Source of the DNA: Ophiothrix spiculata | Taxonomy: Eukaryota; Echinodermata; Ophiuroidea; Amphilepidida; Ophiotrichidae | Length of the DNA stretch: 52,450 nt | Direction: 5' to 3' (one strand) | Assembly (NCBI GenBank): GCA_000969725.1 | Contig: JXSR01S066024.1 | Shown here: positions 12,273-24,400 of the stretch, one piece after another | Layout of the letters: each line of letters opens with the position of its first letter | Numbering within the stretch: the first letter of the stretch is position 1 | Position numbers and translations under genes: made by a program | The notes under the pieces: generated by a model | Databases searched by the model: none | Seen by the model: only the letters and a program-made list of their open reading frames with translations | Told to the model about the DNA's origin: nothing

Positions 12273-12446
12273 GAAGCCATATCCTGGCTCATTTCCACAC
12301 ATCTTACCTACAATACCTGTTATTCAACACACAAGGCTGTACAGAACCAAGAACCTTGATCTTCATCGTGTTCAGCTTACCCTCAGATGAAATTCAGCAT
12401 TTGGCACATTTTCTGTTTACATCTCTTTGTTCACTGATCTTGTTTT

Positions 12447-15400
12447 TCATGTGCTAAGTCTTTCTGAGACAGTGTCGTTATATTGATTTGCCAGTGTTAA
12501 GATGTCGTCAGCGAGCTCAGGAACAGTTGTGTAGCGGCATTTACGTAACGAAAACATGTCTCTTGCAAAACCTAATACTTGGTCCTGAAATTAAAAGAAA
12601 TTGCAAAATCAGTTTCAAATCACACCCAAAGCTGAAAGTAAAACATGATAAGCAAATACTCATCTCATTGAAGTTGTATATATTATACTTCAAAGTTCAA
12701 TATAATTTACATTTATTTTATCTAAGGGTCTTAAAACTTTTTCCTTTGGCAAATACGTACTTGACATTAACCCCAAAATAAAGCGAACACAGATGGGAAT
12801 AACCAGTGTAGACTGAGAGGCTGTATGTAACAACACATATGCACTAGTGTGGCCCGAACTCAAAACTTTCCATTCACAAGTCCAACAATATTTTACTAGA
12901 CCACATGCATCAGTTACTACTTAAGTTCAGCTTCTGATTGGAACTAAAGTAAACTTTCCCAATTTATAAAACTTATACCCTGGACTAAAGTAAACATTCC
13001 CAATTTATCAAACTTATACCCTTGTCACATAACCTTGTGGAAAAGTTTATGTGTTTATGGCGTCATACCAGGTTGAAATTCAGCGGAGACCGACTGGTCA
13101 CTGCAGGACTTCGAATGGTGCCCATGTGGAGAACGGGCAGTGTCTGTGAGCCAGAGAGGCGCCGAAAGCATGCCGCAAGGATTTAACCTCGATTTAAAAT
13201 CTCGACGCTTGTTAATGACATCTTAAGTTATGGTTACATAACGGCGGCCGATAGATGACCAACCAGGCAATGCAAGAATTCATCAATGTCATATCGATGT
13301 TAACCGACCTTGTGGCTTCCTTCCGATTACCAGACGGGGGGACGGTTGTTATGCGACCAAAGCATTACACTTTCACTTTACAGGATACTTACTTTAAAAA
13401 AGTTCATTAAATCTAAGAGATCTGGATCTGACCCTAGAAATCCCCAAGCTAATGCCGGTGTAACATGATATGATATATTGTAGACTTTGGCAAGAAATCC
13501 ATTAGGATTCTGTAAGGATAATAAATAGAAATGTTTGCAGTTACTATATATCATCAATATCGATATTCACAAAAAGCACTAAAACCATATCCTCGATTGA
13601 TGAAAAACAGGTAAGAGATAGGCCTTGTATGGCACTTTTGGTTTGAGACTATATAATGGCAATGCTAGTTTAGTATCTGTCATTATTAATTCAACTTTAT
13701 GTCAATTGTTTAAAAGCACAAACTCTTTGGTATAATTATTGGTAAAAGTTTTATGCCAAACGCGGTGTGCAAAGTGCCATTCCAGACATAATCACATCAC
13801 TTTAGCAATGCAAATGATGAAAACAAATAAACAAAAGGTCATAATTTACTAACACATGAGTCTTGAGCTGCTTTAGAAGACTATGATTCTTGCAAAATTC
13901 CAGGTGCCAAGAGGCAAATTGTTCCAATATCTTAATCTAAATGAGCTAAATGTAACTGCTCCATGAACATCCAAATGAAGATTGTTGTGCACAGAGCAAA
14001 GACCGCTGTGAAAGGGACATGAACTGGGCCCAAATTCATGAAACCCTGCTACCTCTAGTTTGCTGCTAATTCTTTTGTCTACCTGTCAAATTTTGACATG
14101 TAGACAAAGAGTTAGCAAGCATCTAGAGTAAGCAGGGTTTCATGAATTTGGGCCCTGATCAATAACCTTGCAGATATAGAGTGCTTTGAAAATAATTATA
14201 TGATCCCTCTCCGCTAACCAGAGGAGGGTGTTGAGAATTGGCGTGGCACACCATCAAGCTAGTCCCTTTAAATATGATGTAGGCCGTCTTACTTTGGATG
14301 CAACGGTTTATTGATATTGGTATTATAAGTTGGAATGATTTCACTTTTATGGCAACTACTAATTATGCAAATCAACTTTTTTGCAATGTGTCCGACTACT
14401 AATTATGCAAATCAACTCTTTTGCAATGCCAATGGGCCCGACTACTAACTATTGAAATCAACTGTTTTGCAATGAGCTAAATATACATTCCACACTATTG
14501 TTAGCTGCATCTACAATGCATGAATGCAGCAAACTGCTACAAGATGTGAAGTGACAGGTGTGCACATACCTGCCATACAAATTTGCCATATCAAATAATC
14601 ACGGCAAATAATACAATACTTTTGGATATCAGCTATGTCAGAAATGCAACTTACCTGTAACATTCTTCTTTTGGCTCCCAACACTGACCATACAGCAGTT
14701 GAAAGTGCCTGAAAAAAAAATGATCCAATCAAAATAAGATGAAAATGAATACTGAAAATTTATTTATTGAAAGAAAATAGAGTTAAAAAGAGTTGGGGTT
14801 ACAAGCAATTTTTATACAAGTGGTTTATCTTTGAAAATGAAATATCCTGACTCATAACAGGTCTTTCTGAAATAGATGTATTTTTTTATTTTATTTTATT
14901 TATTAGACTTTCTTACTGGATACATATACATATTGCAAAAATTCACATCAAAATGTCATGAAAAACAGGGAATACACAATGAGGCATAAATCTTTTTTAG
15001 ACCAGCAAGTAGGCCGGGATAAACAGGTGTTGAACACCTCTAGTACCTAATTCTATGTTCCCAGAGCTTCATCTTCACATTAAAGAAAGATGGTACCATA
15101 AGGCCAAAAAATATATTGTTTGTTTGCCTTTCATGAAAAAAATCAGGAGGTCGGTAGGTCAATATTTTTTTTATAATCATGTTAAGCTCTTTATGTCAAC
15201 ATTGTAAGCTCTGAAGTAAAGGTAAACATTCATTTCCATAAAGTACTGCACTGCAGTGATGTTGAAAACATTTTACAACTAGTAAAATTTATAAATTGAG
15301 GTTTTAAAATGCTCAAAAAATATGAGTTAAGTAAATTCATTCTTGTTTAATGACATTGTTTGATGCAAAATTTAGTTTTTTGGAGTTAAAAAAAAGCGAC

Positions 15401-18400
15401 CCTGAATTTTGGTGATTTTTGGGTCAGTCGGGAAAGGGCTAAACTTACAATTTTTTTCTTGGTCTTGTTTCATAAGGTGACTTATACTCACTGTTTCTTT
15501 GATCCTATAAAAATGCTCAAAAATATGAGTTAAGTAAATTCATTCTTGTTTAATGACATTGTTTGATGCAAAATTTGGTTTTTTGGAGTTTAAAAAAAAG
15601 CGACCCTGAATTTTGGTGATTTTTGGGTCAGTCGGGAAAGGGCTAAACTTACAATTTTTTTCTTGGCCTTGTTTCATAAGGTGACTTATACTCACTGTTT
15701 CTTTGACCCTATTTGACAGCCACCTATTTTGTGTTATACATGTTACTGAAGTAGGTGGTGACTCCAAATCGTCAAAAGCATCTAGTAGTAAGAAATCCAA
15801 CACAATATCATAGAAAGACATAAACTGCACCTGGAATTATAAACAAATGGAACTGTATTAAAGGTGCAATTCATGATTTTGATGTGAAAAAACCTTGCTT
15901 CTTTTCTAGCTAAATAAAAAGAAGAGTGGAACATTAATATATACTGAAAATTTCACTTGATTCCAACCCTTTATTTCCAAGTTGCAAGCTTTTCAGCATT
16001 TTGAAAATCCCTACTGGAAAAAGGCTACTGTGTCGTAATTATTGTCGGGGCCCGACAATAATTAGAAAATGACACATTTTCTCACTTTTCTCAAAAACGC
16101 AAGCATATATGACAAAATGGTTTGGGGATCGTAACATATACCAGGTGAGGATTATTTTAAGCTAAGAAACTCATTTTTGATAATGGTGACCTTGAGGGTG
16201 AAAAGTGAATCATGAATTACCCCTTTAACAACTTCCAAGGGCTTATTAAGCAGGGGTGTGAGAGGCAAGTCAACAAAAACGAGGAAAAACGTTGTAAAGT
16301 TGGGAACAAGGTCAAAAACAAGGAAATTAGCTGAAAAGAGGAACTCTCACATCCCTGTTAAGACCAAAAGAGGATAATCAACTTCCAAGAGATGGTAAGA
16401 CAAATAGTCTCAACTATTTTATTTTATTTCTGGGATGACAACAGACAAATGTACAAGTGCCTATCAAGATATTATGATATCCCCTTATATAACAGCTCCC
16501 ATTAATCGCTTGGGTTGGTTAGCAGCCAAGATGACATTGCCAGCTGACATAACCAAGTTGGCAATAGTTATCCTAAAACATTCGACCAACTGAGGCAGAA
16601 TCATGCACTTTTCCAATAGACCACATTAGAATAATGGTCTAGACTTGTTACTACACCGTTAACATGTTTCATAATCAAATCTCACAAGCAGGTCAATCTT
16701 AGCAATAGCATCTTTTTATATTATCATAAGAATATCTTATCTGGTTCAAATCCATTTTTCACACCTACTTTAATTTAGAAAGTATTAAATGGTGAGAATT
16801 TTTATTAAATTTGGTCTTGTGTACCAAGGTTGAAGTTCACCCAAGACTACATGTATCTAAGTTATTGCAATGCGCTTACATTATCGCAGGTGGTAAAAAA
16901 TCTATGGACCTTGCCCACAACATAATTTTTTTCATAAAGTTGGTAGTGACAAGTAAACTTTTTTGAAAATTTGTAATTTCTATGGGAAAACCTTAAGTTT
17001 AGTTCTATATGGTGAAGAATTTGCTTTTCATTAAATTAGTTGGCCACAATTTAAGTATCTGCTTTATTTTGTCACTTTATCTCTGTATGCTGGTCTGCAC
17101 TACATGGACTGTTGTTCTAAACTGTATCACATGTTTTGATACTGTATCACATGTTGTTGGTTGATTTAGTCCCAATGTTCACACACACATAGAATCTGCC
17201 GGTCATGAAGCTATTATTTCTATCTTACCCCTCTTCCTCTGAGTTCGCTATCTATCGCTTTCCAACTCTCAGGATCTCTGCAGTACTCCATCAAATCATC
17301 AAAAGTATTACCAAATTCTTCAGCATCCTGGAAATAACAAAACCATGCTGCTTTAAATCAAACCGCACTTGCTCAAACAAAGTTGTGGAGGACACCCAAA
17401 CAATTGATTTTTTTTGCCTAAAGAAGACAATTTGAAACATCAGATCACTTTTTGCTTTAAAAATGTCTTAACTAAAGACTTCACTTTCAGAGGGCTCTAC
17501 ACAACTGAAATTCATGGAAAATTTGACACCAAAAAAACAACAACAAACAAACAAAGACAAAAACAAAAACCACACAAACACAAACAACAACAACAACCAA
17601 CAACATTAAGTGTCAGATATAACATTTGATACCACTCAATGCAGTATAACAAGTACAGCATGACAAGCTTATTTGACGATTATGTATCAAAAATTGTGAC
17701 GTTTGATGTTTTCTACATGCCAATGTTATGGGTTGCACACTTTAGTGGCACACTAATAGTGTAGGAATCCCTTCAATTGTCACTATTAGTCAGTGAACAT
17801 CTTAAGAGTGTGCTGTGGCTACATGAAATATCATATGTTCCTATCAACCACAGTACACCTTCACTAGTACATCTACTAATATTGACCTTTCTGATATATG
17901 AAGTTCAAACTTTAACATAGCTTATCTGTTGCCTAATAACCCTCTATCCATTGATATTACAAGTTCAAAGTCATAGAGCTTGCTTTCAATAGAACATCCC
18001 TCAATTACACTTCGTCCACTGATGATGGATGAATTAAATGATAAAGAAAAAAAAATTAACATACTATGAATTCAATCTTAACCAATTTAACATTAGCTTA
18101 AATGGAATGAAATATAAATTAACTAAATTAGGGAGAATCTAGTTTTTTAAGATCATTTTAACCAATAAGCAGCATCAAAAAAAAAATAAAAAAATAAAAA
18201 AACTCTCTAGGGTCCCAACAGAATCTCAGTGTACATCCTGAAAATGTTGCCTTCTCAAACAGTCCTTCAGATTAACAAGTATTTCTTGTCTGTCTATTTT
18301 ATTATCTCGTCAGTCCTGTCTTGTCTTGTCTTCCATGTTCTGTACTATAGTTTTGTGCCGTAATGTCCTTGTCATCCAATTTCCCTTTACAATTTTTTTC

Positions 18401-21400
18401 TTAAGGTGGGGCCAGACTAAAAGCTCTTAGGAGTTTATTGGCCTGCCCACCATGTTTCAATTTATTTTTTGCATATCCTACATATTCAATTCTCATCCTC
18501 AGCTACTTTTTGTTGTGACCTACTAGTGCATTCAAATTATTATAATACTATGTAGATCAAATTGATATTGTACAATAATATTGTCATTTCAAATTCTACT
18601 AAATTTGTGTTATATCATTTGTATAAGACTTAGCTGATAAGTTAAAATAGTATATATATAATTTTCATGTATTATTGAGAATTGTTATATGATTATATGA
18701 TTGTAACTTGTGAAACGTGGAAATAAACTTGAACTTGAACTTGCCCATGATATGTTTCAACTTGCATAGCTTGCTTTTTATAGTACATTCCCTACTAGCC
18801 CTTTGCCCACAGATATTACAAGTTCCAACTTACATAGCTTGCTTTGCATAGTACATCTCCTATTACTCCTCTGCCCATTGACATGAACCACTCAAGGGTT
18901 GCTGCATCTTGTAGTAATATGGCCATTGCTTGTCTAACACAGTGAACTTTGGCTAGGAAATCTTCATCACTACGACATCGTAACATTTTGGTCCTGTACA
19001 CAAATTAATAAAAATATCATTATTATCATTGCATGATGCTCTCCAGTAACATTGATTAAAAGCAGATACAGATCCAGTTCTATAAACAAATGCATGCTGG
19101 TCTACCTGAGCAAAGAGCTCCTTGCAAACAAACCTATACTATACTATAAAGAACCAAAACAAACGGACATAAATTCATTAGAAGAATACAAATCTTAGGG
19201 TGTACCGAATTTGAAGAACTCTGAGGAAGCATTCCAAGGAATCTGCAAATCAAGTTTGTAAAACACACACTAACATACAACCATGTAACTCGCAAATGCA
19301 AGTGCAGAGGCACTAAACCAACCAATCTCCTCGATGTAGTAGCATTTTCAAGTTACGAAAAAAAGTGAAGTATTGGCGAATGACCCTACTGATATTGGTA
19401 GCCAATTTTTTCCACAGTTATACTTTAACTGGGATATCATACTACTTCAAATACTTAAACCAACAAGTTATTTACTCAATTTGATGTGCTATTTTCATGC
19501 TGATCAACTAAAATTTTGAGCATTGATGACACCAAAATTCAACATACCTTTTCCTTCTACACAGTATAACTCCGTCTTGTGCAGCATCTAGTGCTCGATC
19601 ATAAAGATCATGCTTTCTACTCAGTGTAGGCGACTCCAAACCGCTTGACATTTCTTCTAATTCAGCAAGCTGGAACATCAAAAGATCATAAAATGATTTA
19701 AAACCCATGCAGTCTATAGATCAATTGGAATTCTGGATATGAGATGAAAATCTAGTACATAGCCAATTTTATGACAAATTAATTAACAATTTAGGAAATG
19801 GTTATATATAAAGTGGCTTGATATTTGCCAATACTTAGTTTAGTAACTTGTAATTCATTTTGATTATTCCTTTCATTGATGTGGAGAAAGTTAAGTTAGT
19901 CAGTTTCTCTTTGCCTTGCTTTGCTGTTTCACATTATAGGTCTATGATTTGATAGTCACTTTTTGTTACAATCTTATTTAATTTTTTTAAAGTGGTCAAA
20001 CTTACAAATCAATATTTTCACCACCCTCAATGCTCTCTATTTAAATAAATTTTAAAAAGTACACATTTTAGGAACTTTTTATATGAGTTCAAGATATAGA
20101 CTATATCAGAATTTTGTAACCGGACACATGAATAAATCTGTATTGGCTGAGGGACTAATAGTGCTAATATCAAATTTTGACAAAGAATCTAATAATTTTT
20201 ATCTGTTTTGATCACTTTCAAATGAATTCAATCTCATGTTCGACAAATTGAATGAATTATATCTGGTCACAGGTGGACTAATCCACCAATCGAAAATAGC
20301 ATACTTTAGGTCCCATCAAAACCTTACCATGTTCATGACCCAACCTGATCCTAACTCAATAAACCATGACCCAACTGTAACTCACTAACCAAACCCTAAC
20401 CCTAAGACAACGAAAATAAAAGACCTGCTTTAGGGGCCCGACCGACCTTAAATAAGTGTTTTTGAAGATTTTTTTTTTAGGTTTGCCAAAAAAATTCAGT
20501 TTTTATCCCATCCTGCCCCCCCCCCCCCGGACTTTCAGTTTTGTATGCTTTTATTGTAAGTTGAAACTGCAAAAGTAAAATAAAAGGAAACATAATTAGG
20601 TTTGGTTGTAAGTCCTTACCTCTGTAGCTGAAACAAATGAGTCTGTCGTTGAATCATTATCGCTATCTGATAGTCTTCCTTTATATGATGCTAGCTCACT
20701 GCTCAGTTCATTTAGATCAGATGTACTTATTCCTGATACTGGTAGACTAAATACAGTTTCCTCATATTCAGCCTGTAGATTATATGCATCTTTAAGAATT
20801 CTCTGTAGCCTCTTATCCATATCTGGAGGCATATTTTCCTATAATATTAATGTGAGAAAATGTAAGAATGTCAGAGCTTGTTTATCAACATTTCTCAAGA
20901 TTAATGTGCACAAAAGTTTACCAATTTCAAAACTGGAATGGGGCATGTTTTGTGACAAATTGATTGTCTTTACTTATACATGTATGAATTCCACCAAGTA
21001 AGAGTCCTAGGAAAGTTTCTAAATAAAGCTTTTTATATATATGTACTAGATAGGGATTTGAAACGAATCACAAAAAAGCCAACACTATGATACAAATTTC
21101 TTAAATTGTCATGCCATATTATTGGCGAATACTTCATCCTGTAATATATAAAATACATTCACTCATATCAAAACACAGTGGAAAAATATCCATTAAATAA
21201 CAAAACAATCAGACCTTACAATGCCATAAGAGCTCAAAACTTGTCATGGATTGTCACAAAAAGAATTGTGAAGACTTCATGTTTTCTTATTCATGATGTG
21301 TCACCAAAACATCAAGGAAGGTGGGGCTTTGTGTGGCAACATTTCATATACAGATATCATCGCAATTACTGAGAAAAAGATTCTGAAACAAGCATTTGAA

Positions 21401-24400
21401 CAGCAAATTCTGCGTACCGATGATTCATCCAAAGTATCTTCTTCAGTACCATGTTGTAAATCATCAACAGCTTGCTCCCAGAAAGCTATGGCAGACTCAA
21501 AGGCTTCAACTCCTACAAAGAGAGGAAAATAAACAAGGATGATATTGTTTTGAAAACATCATGTAAATTTCAGATTTTCTGTCTTCAATGTTCCTGGCTT
21601 ATATTTTATAAATTGATGTATTTGACTTTACAGAAGAAATAACAGTTCTAATCCTATAGAACATTCCTTCACATCTACTTATTGCAGGAGCTCTGTCAAT
21701 CACTCTTCCTAGTTTAGATAGGGATGCTATGAGGAGCTCAATTTCAAATATTTCTACTTGAAACATGGTTTTTGTATTGTAGTGAGGAGTTTAATGAAAA
21801 CTCCTTGAATGTTGTTCAGGAGCTCATTCTCAATTGAGCTCCTCAAACGTGAAGGTCTAGCTAGAATAGTGGGCCTACTCAAGGCTGCTAATTTCCATTT
21901 CTCTATAAAATAACTTGATGTATACAACTAGTCACAGCAATGAACAGAGTGAAAAACCGAAAAAATCCCTGAAACCATTCTTCAATTTTCTTCATTTCTA
22001 TTTCAGGTGGGAGGTCTGGCAAATTAAAGAAAATGGGCTCACACCAGCCTATAACTTTATCATATGCGATGGCTCACCCCGAAAGGGGGGACTTTGCAGA
22101 TGATATCAATTTTGATTTTTTCATTTCATCTGTTGCAAAATTTCCTAAGCTTTAAAATGACACCTTACTTGTTGAAATCGATCAAGGCGATCAAATTTTA
22201 CAACAGAAAATCTGCTGGAAATTCTTATTATTTTCGTTATATTTTGCTGTTTCTTGAAAAGTGTTCTGTCGCAAAGTCCCCCTTTTCGGGGTGAGTCATA
22301 AGCTAGTATTTACCTAGCCGAAACAGCCTCTGAACAGTGACAGGTTCATTTGTTGGTGTACGCTCCCCACTTCTGTATGATGACTCACTGACAGCCAGGG
22401 AGTTGACAGACCCTGATAGACTACTGTCCTCAGCATTGGAATAGCCAGATTTCTTAGAAGCTAATGAACGGTTGGATCGGGAAAGACGAGATAAAGCCCT
22501 GGGTGAGCCGCCATGCTGAGGACTGAACAGTTGTCTCCTATATGAAACTTGCATGGCTGAAAAAAATATAAAAAATATCACAATAACTTGACAATCTACA
22601 TTGATTCATCAAAAATTTCTCTGCCCTGCTGGTCAATTAATGATGTTTTACAATCTACAATGAGTACAATTTGCAACATCATACATTGATGTTTGAGGGC
22701 AATCTTAAAGATGTAAACTACATTTAAACAAAACTCTTTTTATATCATAAAACAACAATTTTTCAAGTCTTTTCAAGTGCTCATAAGTCACACGATGTTT
22801 TGTCCATCAGCTAAATACCAACTTCTGTCAAGTATACCAAGTAGCTGAAGATGATAAATGGTGCTGCAAGACAAAACACACCCTCCATTGCAACGTACTT
22901 TTAAGGTTATGTTAAAGTTTCATCGTTTACACAATACCTGTAATTCTGTTTTTATTTTGCTTAATTTTCAAAAACACTATGTATGCATGCCTTAAGGCCC
23001 TTATAAGTCAATGTTGAGTTTCCCGTCACATTTTGCTCAGCTCACAATGAGGCAACTATTTCATTATTCATTATTCATTATTTTCTAGATCAACTATTTT
23101 GCGCGATTTTTAGGGGACAACTACATTGAGACACTCACTTATTATTTATTAAATAAATAAGTAAATCAATCAATCAATCAATCAATACAGCTTCACAAAC
23201 AGAGTAGCCTCAGTAGGCCTACAGTGTTTATCATGAAGGTGGAATTATTGTCAATATGAGTAATTGTCCACGAAAGGATGGTCCGACCACCATCCTTCAC
23301 TCTAACTGAGACAAACATTGATTCTAATAAATTTAAAAAAAAAAACAGCAAAAAAACTTACAAAAAAAAAAAGAGCATAAAAAAGACAAAAATGATCGCT
23401 TTTGCTTTTAATTATGACGATCGCCGGATCGGTGCAAAATTCAGCAAGCTTCCACGGCTTCCACACGATGACAGGCGGGCACCGTGTACATCATGCAGAC
23501 AACATATTTACAATAAAAACGAACTAAAACATCGTCATAGTTGCAAATAATTACTCAAAACATCCATAAATTATTTTTTTATAAAATAATTTTAAATTAA
23601 ATTAAATTTACAACCCCCTAAATTTTTGTTTAAATGTGAAAGAAATATCCACCTATACAGCACGTGAAATTTAGTCTCGAATACAAAATGGTTGGTCCTG
23701 TACCATACAAACAACACACAGTAAATCCTGCATACGATGTACTGCGTAAAAGATGTGTAGTTGAGATTACCGTAAGCAGAATTGAAGCTATTTATTGAAT
23801 TATTTACCGATGATTTAGTGCCGAAAAAAGTTTGAAATGGATTCAAAATCGCATAAAAAGGTAAAAAACACCGTTGTAATTGGCTAATTTTAAAATAATG
23901 AATTATTTTAGGATTTTCACTTTTGCAACGCGGGTCCAAAATCGTAATGCGGGCGGCGGACGGGAAACTCAACATTGACTTATAAGGGCCTAATGCAAGC
24001 CTTATCACAGACAGGTAAAGGTAAAGAGGATGGCCTGTATTTCACAGGTCGGGGTGCCCATCTCTCTTACGAAGCGTTTGGGCCAGACTCCACAATTTGT
24101 TATGTTTGCGGTGAGGGGTTCGCCACACCTCCTTCCCCCGCGAGTCTGTTACCTTCCCAGCATTGAAGAAAGCTGGTACCCATTTGACACCTGGGTGGAG
24201 AGGAGCACATTAGGGGAAGTATCTTGCTCAAAGACACCACACACCGGATTCAAACACACGACTCTCAATGCCCGGTGATTAACAGTCAAGGACTTATCCG
24301 CTAGGCTAAAGACAGACAGACTAGTGTAAAATATCCCAATCAATAGGACTGTATTTGCACCACTTTAAAAGAACCTCTGCTTCAATCTGGGGTACACTTA

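Noticed and set aside
17414-17629. A Lys/Gln-rich frame at 17414-17629
   Set aside because: It is translation of an AAC/AAA low-complexity run in MIGA intron 7.
23592-24008. A 138-codon minus-strand frame as a host exon
   Set aside because: It overlaps the right end of the Harbinger-like element and lacks splice-supported neighbours or known motifs.
24238-24315. A tRNA-Asn gene
   Set aside because: Only the A-box side and anticodon region are convincing; the B box is degenerate and a SINE body follows.
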